From NCBI RefSeq assembly GCF_041538045.1, contig NZ_JBGOSE010000007.1:124001-188000 (forward strand): a stretch of 64,000 nt of DNA. Direction: 5' to 3'. The DNA comes from Aliiglaciecola sp041538045 (GTDB lineage: Bacteria; Pseudomonadota; Gammaproteobacteria; Enterobacterales; Alteromonadaceae). This document shows positions 1 to 9,348 of the stretch, piece by piece (position 1 is the stretch's first letter; each line of letters opens with the position of its first letter). The position numbers were made by a program, and so were the translations under genes. The notes under the pieces were generated by a model. It searched no databases. It worked only from the letters and a program-made list of their open reading frames with translations, and was not told the DNA's origin.

Positions 1-869
1 TACTTCATTTCGTCCATGCCTTCGCCAGGCTTAATTGAAATACCACCTGAATCGAAGGTCAGTCCTTTACCTACTAACACAACAGGTGCTTGATCTTTAG
101 GGCCACCGTTATGATGTATAATTGTCATAATGGATTCGTTTACTGAACCACGACCTACGGCAAGGTAAGAGTTCATTTCCAACTCCGCCATTTGCGCTTC
201 GTTAACGGATTCTATTTTTACACTGTCGTATTGGTTTTCTAATATTTTTGCTTGTTCCAAAAGATAAGCTGGATTACAAATATTAGGGGGCATATTCGCC
301 ACATCTCTGGTGGTTTTCATACCCGCTGAAATAGCCAAACCGTGTTCTACTGCGCGTTCGCCTACGGGTAATTCACGTCGAGTTGGCACATTGAAAACCA
401 TTTTACGCAATGGACGACGAGGTTCACCTTTTTTGGTTTTAAGCTGCAAGAAAGTGTAAAGAGAATCTTGAGTCGTTTCTACGGCTTGTCGAACTTTCCA
501 GTATACATCGCGCCCTTTTACATGGAGCTCACTTAAGAAACATACGGCTTCCATTGAGCCTGTTTCGTTCAGTGTTTTGATAGTTTTATCAATGATTTGT
601 TTATATTGACGTTCGTCTAACTCACGCTCTTTTCCGCAACCAACTAATAAAACTCTTTCACTTAAAATATTGGGTACATGATGGAGAAGTAGCATTTGTC
701 CTGCTTTACCTTCCAAATCACCCCGTCTTAACAGGTTACTAATATAACCTTCGCTAATTTCGTCTAATTGTTCTGCTACTGAGGTTAAACGTCGAGGTTC
801 AAATACACCGACGACTATACAAGCGCTGCGTTGCTTTTCAGGGCTACCGCTTTTTACGCTAAATTCCAT
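1..869 (-). CDS. pepA: Leucyl aminopeptidase PepA (M17), N-terminal part, cut by window edge
   Basis: The reverse strand reads 289 codons from an ATG at 869 without a stop to the window edge, so the 3' part of the gene lies outside. The N-terminal M17 domain comes first. The beginning of the catalytic domain is visible just before the edge, with the metal-site signature GKGLTFDSGG, whose Lys and Asp are di-metal ligands in this family. The usual length is about 500 residues, so roughly 210 are missing. The gene is divergent from lptF across a 243-bp gap, the standard arrangement in gammaproteobacteria. The product is a cytoplasmic Mn/Zn aminopeptidase that trims N-terminal leucine and other residues. 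The identity is secure. Confidence 0.95.
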   Translation of the reverse strand, partial: MEFSVKSGSPEKQRSACIVVGVFEPRRLTSVAEQLDEISEGYISNLLRRGDLEGKAGQMLLLHHVPNILSERVLLVGCGKERELDERQYKQIIDKTIKTLNETGSMEAVCFLSELHVKGRDVYWKVRQAVETTQDSLYTFLQLKTKKGEPRRPLRKMVFNVPTRRELPVGERAVEHGLAISAGMKTTRDVANMPPNICNPAYLLEQAKILENQYDSVKIESVNEAQMAELEMNSYLAVGRGSVNESIMTIIHHNGGPKDQAPVVLVGKGLTFDSGGISIKPGEGMDEMK

Positions 870-1112
870 GCTAATTCCTCATCGTAATCGAAGTAACTGA
901 TACGCGGTTATCAAAATAACTAACGGCTATCAGTTAGCATTATATTTTCAGGATTTACTGCCTTTTTACTATTGCTTGGCAGAGTCGAAGAAATTCAAGT
1001 CCAAGTGTGGCTTTATTTAAAGTCATTCATACATTAAACTTGTCAAAACACTAAGTTTACTTAAAAATTCGCATCATGCCACTAAAAAAGCGACTTTTAC
1101 CTTGGACAAGAA

Positions 1113-2210
1113 GTGCTGATATTCCGCTATTTACTTAAAGAAACTGTAAAGTCACAGCTGGCTGTGTTTCTTGTCATTATGGCCATTTTTCTCACACGTA
1201 ATTTCGTGCGAGTCTTGGCAGACGCCTCTGACGGCGAAATTCCTGCTAGTTTAGTATTGGGCTTTCTCGCCTTAAGTACCCCTTATTTAGCCTCGTTGAT
1301 ACTTCCTTTAAGTTTGTTTTTAGGGGTGATGTTAGCCCATGGACGAATGTACGTAGACAGCGAAATGTCGGTGATGAGGGCCTGCGGTATCAGTGAATGG
1401 TACATTACTCGAGTGATGTTGGTGTTGTCGGTGTTTATGTTAGTCGTCACCGCAACCTTAACCTTGTGGTTGGCTCCATTATCTGTAGAAAGTGAATATC
1501 AGTTACAAGAAAAGGCTGGGGCTGAAAGTGGTTTAACAGCCCTAATCGCTGGGCGTTTTCAAGAAACCGCTAACCGAAAAGCGGTGATGTTTGTGCATAA
1601 TATTGATTCTGATAATGCTTCACTAAATAAAGTATTTTTAGCCCAGCATGATAAAACCGACGAGCAGGGCGTGCATATTGTGTATTCACAAAAAGGACTG
1701 GTGAGTCTGGATGCCGAGGGTTCTCAGCAACTAATTTTGCAACAAGGGGTTCAGTACGAGGGTAAAAGAGGCCAGTTGGATTACCGTGTGGTTGAATTCG
1801 ATCAGTATCAAATTGAGATTTCAGAGCGCGAAGCGGAACAAAAACGTCGCAAAATGACGGCTATTCCAACGTTAGATTTGTTGGATGATGACAGTATTGA
1901 GGCGATAGCCGAATTACAGTGGCGGATTGCTATCCCGTTATCACTGCCTTTTCTTATTCTAATTGCTGTGCCCTTAAGCTCGGTCGATCCGCGACAGGGA
2001 CGTTTTGGTAAAATGTTCCCGGCATTATTGCTCTACCTTGGGTACTTTATGTTGTTGATGGCCGGTCGAAAAGTGTTAGAAGATGGTAAAATCCCGCCGG
2101 CCTTTGGGTTGTGGTGGGTACATGGCGTCGTGCTGGTAATTGGTGTAACCCTTGTGGTTAAAGGACGTCCCATTGGAGTGCGGCTAAGAGCCGCAATGGG
2201 AAGAGGCTAA
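1113..2210 (+). CDS. lptF: LPS export ABC transporter permease LptF
   Basis: This 365-residue inner-membrane protein begins with a GTG codon; the first residues (LIFRYLLKETVKSQL) align with the start of known LptF proteins. It has the family layout: three transmembrane segments, a periplasmic beta-jellyroll at about residues 130-260, then three more transmembrane segments including the VPLSSVDPRQGR element. With LptG and the LptB ATPase it extracts lipopolysaccharide from the inner membrane and pushes it onto the LptC-A-D bridge. lptG follows after 2 nt, so the two are co-transcribed. No strong Shine-Dalgarno sequence is visible before the GTG. Confidence 0.96.
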   Translation: MLIFRYLLKETVKSQLAVFLVIMAIFLTRNFVRVLADASDGEIPASLVLGFLALSTPYLASLILPLSLFLGVMLAHGRMYVDSEMSVMRACGISEWYITRVMLVLSVFMLVVTATLTLWLAPLSVESEYQLQEKAGAESGLTALIAGRFQETANRKAVMFVHNIDSDNASLNKVFLAQHDKTDEQGVHIVYSQKGLVSLDAEGSQQLILQQGVQYEGKRGQLDYRVVEFDQYQIEISEREAEQKRRKMTAIPTLDLLDDDSIEAIAELQWRIAIPLSLPFLILIAVPLSSVDPRQGRFGKMFPALLLYLGYFMLLMAGRKVLEDGKIPPAFGLWWVHGVVLVIGVTLVVKGRPIGVRLRAAMGRG

Positions 2211-2212
2211 AC

Positions 2213-3274
2213 ATGCTACGTATTCTTGATATTTATATTGCCAGAACGTTACTCGGTACAACGGCTATAAGTTTGTCGGTACTTGTAGGTTTGAGTGCCT
2301 TAATTAAATTTGTAGAACAAATGAAAAGTGTCGGTCGTGGCAGTTACGACATGACCGCTGCTGGGATATATGTCTTACTCAGTCTGCCTAGAGAATTAGA
2401 ACAGTTTTTCCCTATGGCGACCTTATTAGGTGGTCTGATTGGGTTAGGTATTCTGGCGAGTAATTCGGAACTCGTCATTATGCAATCTGCTGGTTTATCA
2501 CGCTGGAATATCACAGTTTCCGCCATGAAGACGGCGGTAGTTATGGTTGTGTTCGTTATGGCAATAGGTGAATGGGTAGCTCCGGTCACCGAGGCTAAGG
2601 CTAAAGAAATTCGAACTGAAGCTATATATGGCGGCAGTTTATACTCATCCGATAGTTTAGTGTGGGCCAAAGACGGTGATAACTTTGTCAGTATTGGCGA
2701 GGTGATTGACAGTAATAATCTCATCGATATTAACGTTTATGAGTTTGATGCGGATTTAAATCTTCGACAAATTACCAGTGCAGAAAAAGCGGAGTTTGTG
2801 GATGATGTTTGGCGTTTAACTAACGTCGACTATACCTTTATTGGTGATAAAAAAATCCGTGGCCAAAATGTAAAAGTTGGCAGTTGGCAATCTACCCTTA
2901 CGCCAGATAAGTTGAGTGTAGTAAGTGTTAAACCTGAGGCTTTGTCGATTCAAGGTCTTAGTGGTTATGTTCAGTATTTACAAAATAATAGCCAAGACTC
3001 AGGTCGTTACAGCTTGGCATTTTGGCGTAAAATATTACAACCGGTTTCTATTGGTGTGATGTTGTTGCTAGCGTTGTCATTTGTATTTGGCCCGTTGCGC
3101 AGTGTGACAATGGGAGCAAGGGTTATCATGGGGGTCTTAGCTGGCTTTGCGTTTTTTATTAGCAATGAAACCTTTGGAACCTTTAGCTTAGTTTTTCAAC
3201 TGCCGCCTTTCCTTGGAGCCATCACGCCGAGTCTGGTATTTGCTGCGATTGCAGGCTTTTTACTTAGACGTTAG
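2213..3274 (+). CDS. lptG: LPS export ABC transporter permease LptG
   Basis: This 353-residue partner of LptF starts 2 nt after its stop codon. It shows the same fold: N-terminal membrane segments (ILDIYIARTLLGTTAISL), a periplasmic jellyroll in the middle, and C-terminal segments containing RKILQPVSIGVMLLLALSF and FGPLRSVTMGARV. LptF and LptG form the transmembrane heterodimer of the LptB2FG exporter. Length and order match the conserved core pair. The gene ends 36 nt before the convergent permease gene, and no clear intrinsic terminator separates them. Confidence 0.96.
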   Translation: MLRILDIYIARTLLGTTAISLSVLVGLSALIKFVEQMKSVGRGSYDMTAAGIYVLLSLPRELEQFFPMATLLGGLIGLGILASNSELVIMQSAGLSRWNITVSAMKTAVVMVVFVMAIGEWVAPVTEAKAKEIRTEAIYGGSLYSSDSLVWAKDGDNFVSIGEVIDSNNLIDINVYEFDADLNLRQITSAEKAEFVDDVWRLTNVDYTFIGDKKIRGQNVKVGSWQSTLTPDKLSVVSVKPEALSIQGLSGYVQYLQNNSQDSGRYSLAFWRKILQPVSIGVMLLLALSFVFGPLRSVTMGARVIMGVLAGFAFFISNETFGTFSLVFQLPPFLGAITPSLVFAAIAGFLLRR

Positions 3275-3310
3275 GCTCCAAAAATAGGCTGATAGTAGAG
3301 AGTCTGTTAT

Positions 3311-4639
3311 TTATTTTATGTTAAATATATAACGTAATAAAAAGATAGCCGCCATAATGTATGTAAGCATAGATATTTGTTTATATTTCCCCATGCCCAA
3401 GTTCACCCCAACATAAGTAATAAAGCCTAAAGCGATACCTTCACTAATACTAAAAGTTAGGGGCATCGCCAGCAGTGCCACTGTCGCTGTTGCTAATGAC
3501 GGTAGGTCGTCAAAATCTACTTGTCGGATTGACTCCATCATAAATATGCCCACCATTACTAGTGCTGGAGTTGTAGCCATTACCGGTATGACGACCATTA
3601 GTGGGGTGAAAAATAGAGCTAAAACGAAACACACACCCACTACAACTGCAGTAAGGCCAGTTCGCCCGCCTGCAGACACTCCTGAGGCTGACTCAACGTA
3701 TGACGTGACCGGTGATGTTCCCAATGTTGCCCCAACTACACTAGCAGCCGCATCGGCTGTCATGGCACTTCCCATTTTGGGTAACTCACCTTTGCTATCG
3801 AGTAAGTTGGCTTTACGTGACACCCCAATCAAAGTGCCTATGGTATCGAACATATTCACAAACAGCAGGGCGAATATTAAATCCCAGGTATGTGCGAAAT
3901 TTTCTAAGGGATACATTATATCCATAGCAAAAAACGTTGAGGATATACTCTCAGGTAAGCCTATAATTCCCGTGGGCGTTGGGGTTAACATATCTTCTCC
4001 ATAGGGAACGAAAGCACCAATAATCGCTAGACCAATCACAGAGATTAAAATAGCTCCTGTGACATTCTTTGCCACCAATATTATGGTTCCCACTATGCCG
4101 ACTAATGCGAGTAGGGTCACGGGTTGAGAAAGATCCCCAAGTGATACTAAAGTGGCGGGGTTATCGATAATCAGGCCTGCATTTTTTAATCCAATAAATG
4201 CGATAAACAAGCCTATGCCGCATTGCACGCCTATTTTCAGGGCTGCGGGGATAGAGTCAGCGATTTTTTTGCGTATTCCTAATAACGACAGCAACACAAA
4301 TAAAATACCGTTCCAGAAGACAATGCCAAGGGCCGCTTCCCATGGCACTTCGCGAGTAATGCATATGGTAAACGCGAAGAAAGCGTTTAACCCCATACCC
4401 GGTGCCATAGCAATGGGGTAATTGGTCATGAAAGCCATTAACAAAGTGCCAATACAGGCCGCTAATGCGGTGACTGTAATTAGGCCAGCAACGGGCATAC
4501 CAGATGCAGATAAAATGCTCGGATTAACCACCAATACATATGACATGGCAGCGAATGTCGTTAGCCCAGCTATACATTCTGTCTTAAAGTTAGTGCCATG
4601 TTTAGATAGACTAAAAAAGCGCTCTAAAAGTGTATTCAT
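3311..4639 (-). CDS. AzgA-type adenine/guanine/hypoxanthine permease (NCS2-like)
   Basis: This 442-residue multi-spanning protein opens with the AzgA-family start (FFSLSKHGTNFKTECIAGLTT) and carries the APGMGLNAFF motif near residue 80 and a TSPVTSYVESASGVSAGGRTG segment near residue 310. Relatives such as AdeP, GhxP and GhxQ import purine bases by proton symport across the inner membrane. It is the last gene of a same-strand series receptor - NUP lipoprotein - permease, with gaps of 98 and 65 nt, which supports a purine uptake role. The exact base preference cannot be read from sequence. Confidence 0.9.
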   Translation of the reverse strand: MNTLLERFFSLSKHGTNFKTECIAGLTTFAAMSYVLVVNPSILSASGMPVAGLITVTALAACIGTLLMAFMTNYPIAMAPGMGLNAFFAFTICITREVPWEAALGIVFWNGILFVLLSLLGIRKKIADSIPAALKIGVQCGIGLFIAFIGLKNAGLIIDNPATLVSLGDLSQPVTLLALVGIVGTIILVAKNVTGAILISVIGLAIIGAFVPYGEDMLTPTPTGIIGLPESISSTFFAMDIMYPLENFAHTWDLIFALLFVNMFDTIGTLIGVSRKANLLDSKGELPKMGSAMTADAAASVVGATLGTSPVTSYVESASGVSAGGRTGLTAVVVGVCFVLALFFTPLMVVIPVMATTPALVMVGIFMMESIRQVDFDDLPSLATATVALLAMPLTFSISEGIALGFITYVGVNLGMGKYKQISMLTYIMAAIFLLRYIFNIK

Positions 4640-4704
4640 TAAGTGATGTCTCTTTTTATTATATTTATTCTGATTTTTATTAGCATGTTTTTAGTATACT
4701 AAAA

Positions 4705-5823
4705 TCAAGGGCTTGGTGGAGTTTGGCTATATATGTGCCAATCGTCAAGCAAGGCTTCTACAACGGTGCTACCAACGCTATACGCCGACTCCAATGCCGA
4801 GCGCATGCCAGCAAAACCTGCTTCACCACTTTCCATGGCTAAATTTTCCGCAGCGCTTAAACCTTCAGGTTGCATAGAATAGTTGCTGCCAGTGCGTAGC
4901 ACCATCACTCTGTCTCTATCGGCTTTGCCAATTCGGTGTAAATATTCTATCGCTTGCATTGTACCGGTGTCTTCCATACCAGAGCTGACGAAGTTACCCT
5001 CACCGTTAGTCCAATATTTAGTCCAGTCATTTGCCCATTTATTCAGGCGCTTTCCATGCCAAAAAGTAGATGCAGCAAGCTGGTCGCCTTTGAGCACGAA
5101 AGGTTTTCGTTGAGCATTGGCAAAGCTGCTATATTTTTCACGTAACTCAGCCATTGCCGGGTAATCAGTTAATTGGATATCTTTAGTTAGGGAAAAGGCC
5201 CATTCAGTTAAACCAGGATTCAACTGATAAACTTCGCCATTGGGATTATGAGGTGTATCTGAAGCGTGTTTGCTGTCTGGGTAAGGAGCTGTTGCAAATA
5301 ATGGGAAATAGCCAGTAGACCACTCTTCGGGTATTTCTCTAGCGTCAATTTGGTGAGCGAGATCACCATCTACTAACCAAGTGGCCCATGCTGCAGAACC
5401 TATGGACGCGTCTGCGGGGTCAAAACCGGCTATGCCAGCCACTAACCAGTAGGCTTTACTAAAATCAAAGCGAGGATCCAAGCCTAATGCCATAATAGCT
5501 GCAGTGGCTTTTGCTGTGCCCATGCCCGTAACAATTCCCATAACACCAGTGTCAGTGTTCATATAAATATCGTGATGGGAGTGGGGAAAATCGAATTTTG
5601 TAGATAACTTCTGACCCGCTTTCCAGAGTTGGAATTCACCGGGTTTATCACCTTCATCCTCACCAATTTCAAACATAGTGACAACCACTACTTTAACTTC
5701 AATTGGTAATGGGGTCGTTGTTGAATTAGATTCACTATTACCGACAGTGCAAGCTGTCAACCCTAACATAGTGAAACTAAGTAATGCACTGTTGACTAAT
5801 TTTTGGAGATTAATGCTAATCAT
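4705..5823 (-). CDS. NUP-family purine nucleoside permease/phosphorylase-like lipoprotein
   Basis: This 372-residue protein belongs to the NUP family (named after a yeast purine nucleoside permease), whose fold is related to nucleoside phosphorylases. The start has a lipoprotein signal ending in LGLTAC, so the mature protein should be lipid-anchored in the periplasm and is unlikely to be a true permease. Visible elements include VVVVTMFEIGED near the mature start, a glycine-rich GIVTGMGTAKA segment, GIAGFDP, and FVSSGMEDTGTMQAI near the end. Between an outer-membrane receptor and a purine-base permease it would plausibly split or bind nucleosides so that the base can be imported. That role is inferred from context. 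Confidence 0.8.
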   Translation of the reverse strand: MISINLQKLVNSALLSFTMLGLTACTVGNSESNSTTTPLPIEVKVVVVTMFEIGEDEGDKPGEFQLWKAGQKLSTKFDFPHSHHDIYMNTDTGVMGIVTGMGTAKATAAIMALGLDPRFDFSKAYWLVAGIAGFDPADASIGSAAWATWLVDGDLAHQIDAREIPEEWSTGYFPLFATAPYPDSKHASDTPHNPNGEVYQLNPGLTEWAFSLTKDIQLTDYPAMAELREKYSSFANAQRKPFVLKGDQLAASTFWHGKRLNKWANDWTKYWTNGEGNFVSSGMEDTGTMQAIEYLHRIGKADRDRVMVLRTGSNYSMQPEGLSAAENLAMESGEAGFAGMRSALESAYSVGSTVVEALLDDWHIYSQTPPSP

Positions 5824-5921
5824 TTGTCGATTCCTGTGAAAAGGGTAAATATGTCATAAAAACATATTTACCCCTATACCAATAAAGCGTTAATTAACTT
5901 ATTTTGAGGTTATTGCTAACA

Positions 5922-8351
5922 TTAAAATTTATAGCTAAATTTCGCTTGATAGTGTCTTGGCAACTCAGGCAGTACAATTTGAGCACCAAATAGGTCTGGG
6001 AAGTTTGCACGGTAATATTTTTCATCCGTAAGGTTCTTAATGGATAAACTCGCTGTCCAGGTATCTGCATCGTAAACTACGCCCGCATTCACCAAGGTAT
6101 AAGCAGGTAACTCAACTGATTTGGAGAAACTTGAGTAAGTTTCGTCAGCTCTAATTACACTTCCGTTTATTGCAAAACCGTTTTGGAAGTCGTAGGTCGC
6201 GGTTGCGGTGTAGATGTTTTCTGGAATCCCTTGTTTGCGAGCATCTTCTTTACTAGCTCCAGCATCTATTAATGTTAAACCGATAGGATTACCACCAAAT
6301 ACAAGTGACGGATCAGATAGGCTGGTAAGATCTTCAGCACCTAAGAAACCGAATAATGAACCACCATTTCCATTGTTGTACGCAGTTAAGTTGTACACTT
6401 TCATGTTGGTATAACCAGCAGTAACAACTAATTGCTCATTTACAACCCAACGTAATTCAAACTCCGTCCCTTTGTTCTCCGTCGTGGCATTGGTGACGAT
6501 GGCTTGTGCATTGAAATCAGATCGTTCTTGCACATAAGAAGATAACGCAAAATACAAGGTATCATCTAAGAACGAGCCCTTTATACCAATCTCTTTTAAT
6601 TCAGACGTATCAAATGCACCGTTATATGAATTACCATCATCATCAATTAATTGACCATAGCCAATCTCAGCACCCTGACCAGCAATTACCGTAGCTTGTT
6701 CAGCAACAGTAATGTAAGGAATCAAGCCAAAGCTCGTTTTATATGAAATACTCGTGTTCCAAGAGGTTCCACTGAAAGTATCTTCAGCAGTAACCACTGG
6801 GCCTTTCACTAATAGTTTATCACCGTGGCTAGTGGTTTCTACATCGATAGTGTCATAGCGAAGACCTAACACGATATTAAGACCGAAATCCCAAGTTAAA
6901 TCGGTCATCGCCGCAATGCCATAATCGATGTAATGACCTTCGTCATAGTTATCGTAATTATCGTCAATACGGGTGGCCAACTCACGTCTATCTAATGCAG
7001 TTGATTCCATGGTTAGATCGCGACGGTTGAAGTACTCATAGGTAAAGTCATCACCATGCAAGAATTGAGTGCGTCGAACAGACGGTGAAATTTGAAACTG
7101 TGCAAGTAGAGAATCACTTTCGTATTCAGTTGAAAAAATCAATTTGTTTTCGAAAACAGAGCTTTCATGGAATTGTGAGAAACCATAGGCATTTTCATTG
7201 AGGTTTTCATATGCCTCATAAAACATTTGGTTTTTAATTTCCCAATCATTATCTGTGTAATAGATAATATCGAAATATAGAGTATCTACTGTGTTGGTTA
7301 ATACATCGTCGGCGGCGACTAAAACTTGGTTACCGCTTAGAGTAGTAGTTCCTGGATTATCAAGCTGCATTAACTCAGTGGCGTCAGCATCGGTGAATGC
7401 TGGTGCAAAAGCATAGAAAAAGTTTTCTCCGGCCAGGTTTACAGCCGCATACTCTTCGTGAGAAATTGCACCTGAACCATCGGCATCAATGTTTTTAGCG
7501 GTACCGGTTATGTATGTCCCAGTATCAATTAAATTCTGGGTTAAGCGGTTCCAACCAGCAACTTGGTTTCCGTCATAATCATGATGCATTCCACCAAATT
7601 CAAAGCGCAAATTATCGGTAATATCTATATTAAAAGAGGCTTGTAACACGGTCTGATCTGTGGCTGAATTGTCATAGTAGCTCCCCGAGTTCTCTACTTC
7701 ACCATAAAGGTAGAAGCCCATTTTTTTATCGCCGATAGAAGCTGGCCCGCCTAATTCAGCAGTTAACACACTTTTATCCCAACTTCCCAATGAATATGAG
7801 ATTGCACCTTTGTTTTCATCTAAATATTGACCACCGCTAGCACGGGCAGATTTAGGGTTAAAGTTAAGATACCCGCCAATTTTTGCTGGTCCGTAAATAG
7901 GAGAAGCTGGTCCTCTAACAATATCAATGCTGCTTGAAGCACCAATTGGAGTGGGGTAGTTGCCAGGGTTATCTAGGCGTTTAACACCCCGAAAATAGGC
8001 TTCACCCGGAGTACCACGGACATCCAAAGAACCGGCAACACCAAAGAATGATTGGGTATAAGTTCCTGGTGCGAAAGCAACTAATTCATCTATGTCTGAT
8101 ACAGCAAAACGCTCGAGTTGTTCATCACTAATCGTGGAGGCTGATCGTGGGGTTTCCAATATAGATTTACCAAAACCGAATACTGATTCCACATCTTGAC
8201 CAGGTAGGCTGCCTAAAGAACCTGTAACAGAGATGCGCTCTACGCTTTCCTCAGCTTCTTGTGCAAATAAATTTAATGGCTGCAAAGCTGCAAGACCAAT
8301 AGCAATTCCCAATGCTAGAGGGTGTAACTTTTGTTTTTTATTCTTTTTCAT
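5922..8351 (-). CDS. TonB-dependent receptor with an EF-hand-like loop, purine locus
   Basis: This 809-residue outer-membrane protein has a signal peptide ending near LNLFA-QEAE, a plug domain (SILETPRSASTISDEQLERF, then VDIVRGPAS-type sequence near residue 145) and a 22-stranded barrel ending in an aromatic residue (AKFSYKF). Plug and barrel identify a TonB-gated transporter. It precedes the NUP lipoprotein and purine permease on the same strand with short gaps, so nucleosides or related compounds are the likely cargo; this is inference. Residues 289-300 (DADGSGAISHEE) fit the 12-residue EF-hand calcium loop in a predicted extracellular region, which is unusual for this family. Confidence 0.9.
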   Translation of the reverse strand: MKKNKKQKLHPLALGIAIGLAALQPLNLFAQEAEESVERISVTGSLGSLPGQDVESVFGFGKSILETPRSASTISDEQLERFAVSDIDELVAFAPGTYTQSFFGVAGSLDVRGTPGEAYFRGVKRLDNPGNYPTPIGASSSIDIVRGPASPIYGPAKIGGYLNFNPKSARASGGQYLDENKGAISYSLGSWDKSVLTAELGGPASIGDKKMGFYLYGEVENSGSYYDNSATDQTVLQASFNIDITDNLRFEFGGMHHDYDGNQVAGWNRLTQNLIDTGTYITGTAKNIDADGSGAISHEEYAAVNLAGENFFYAFAPAFTDADATELMQLDNPGTTTLSGNQVLVAADDVLTNTVDTLYFDIIYYTDNDWEIKNQMFYEAYENLNENAYGFSQFHESSVFENKLIFSTEYESDSLLAQFQISPSVRRTQFLHGDDFTYEYFNRRDLTMESTALDRRELATRIDDNYDNYDEGHYIDYGIAAMTDLTWDFGLNIVLGLRYDTIDVETTSHGDKLLVKGPVVTAEDTFSGTSWNTSISYKTSFGLIPYITVAEQATVIAGQGAEIGYGQLIDDDGNSYNGAFDTSELKEIGIKGSFLDDTLYFALSSYVQERSDFNAQAIVTNATTENKGTEFELRWVVNEQLVVTAGYTNMKVYNLTAYNNGNGGSLFGFLGAEDLTSLSDPSLVFGGNPIGLTLIDAGASKEDARKQGIPENIYTATATYDFQNGFAINGSVIRADETYSSFSKSVELPAYTLVNAGVVYDADTWTASLSIKNLTDEKYYRANFPDLFGAQIVLPELPRHYQAKFSYKF

Positions 8352-8717
8352 TGTGTGTTTCCTGGCTGTGTGTAATTCTTTTTCAATTAATTGATAATTA
8401 TTTTTGTATCAATTAGTTAAGAGAGTTAGCACAAAAGATGCCAGTAAGTTGACCGGATGGTCAGTTTTTTGTGGTGATTTTAACTTTATGAAATATATAG
8501 ATAATTTTTAATTATGGCGTGTTTGGGTTTTTATAAGAAGTCGAATAAGATTAAGTTGTGCACCACAAAAAGCATAAAAAATAATCATTGCACCATACTG
8601 AACATTTTACGCGGTTGAGGTGAAGGTGGATTTCTTTACCGGCGGGGCTGTGTAAGGGCTAACGGCGGTAAATAAACTTCCATTTGTAGTGACTATTAGT
8701 CGTTTTACTGAGCTGGC
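8352..8717. other. Intergenic region upstream of the purine-locus receptor
   Basis: No gene is visible in these 366 bp, which must contain the receptor promoter. The clearest element is an inverted repeat TGACC-GGAT-GGTCA at 8450-8463 followed by six T. It could be a short regulator site or a weak terminator. The remainder is AT-rich and I see nothing else in it. Confidence 0.4.
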
Positions 8718-9227
8718 TTAAAGTGATTTCCAAGCACGGTGGTGATTAGCATCTTTGGTTAGGACCAACATTTCAGTGCCTGCTAGTCTATCTTGCAAAG
8801 ATTGTTTGTTTTTGACATCAAATAACACCAGCAACGTACCTAATCCACCCAGAGAAAATATAATCCGCATAAGTGCTCGGCCATAACCTAAGGGTTCATC
8901 AGTGGTGCTGAACAAACGCAAACGCCAAGCTCGCATGCCAATGGTTTGCCCACCGTTACGCCAAAACCACAGAAAAAATACTAAAATCCAAAAACCAACC
9001 CAAATTTGCTCGCTAATTTTGAACCATAAGGCATGATCGGTAAAATCCATGAAATGTTCAAAACCTTGATTAGCAATAATACCGTTTTCAAATAAGACTA
9101 AACCAATAACGGAATAAATTAGCCCTGCACACATACCAATAGCCACGGCCACTAGAATGTCGTATATCATGGCTGCTAAGCGTTTAAAAAAGCCAGCGCG
9201 GGGAAAGTGTTGGGTAGTATCAGACAT
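8718..9227 (-). CDS. RDD family membrane protein
   Basis: This 169-residue protein has the RDD-domain layout: an N-terminal basic segment (PRAGFFKRLAAMIYDILVA) with the Arg and Asp that name the family, three transmembrane helices, and the GQTIGMRAWRLRLF element after the second. It ends with the usual DRLAGT sequence. RDD proteins sit in the inner membrane; their roles are poorly known and some relatives are linked to ion transport. It is a single gene between the receptor region and the GntR regulator. I do not propose a specific function. Confidence 0.85.
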   Translation of the reverse strand: MSDTTQHFPRAGFFKRLAAMIYDILVAVAIGMCAGLIYSVIGLVLFENGIIANQGFEHFMDFTDHALWFKISEQIWVGFWILVFFLWFWRNGGQTIGMRAWRLRLFSTTDEPLGYGRALMRIIFSLGGLGTLLVLFDVKNKQSLQDRLAGTEMLVLTKDANHHRAWKSL

Positions 9228-9348
9228 TTCAACCTAAATTGTTGTATTTCAAAGCGTGCATAAATCATTCAGCATCAATTAGCCGGCAGTCATTTTGCTA
9301 ACGCTTTAAATTAAAAATATATTCGACTCACGATTAGTGGAGCAGCGG

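Noticed and set aside
3546..4646. Plus-strand frames opposite the purine permease, and similar antisense frames elsewhere
   Set aside because: They mirror membrane-protein codon bias, lack ribosome-binding sites, and overlap well-identified genes completely.
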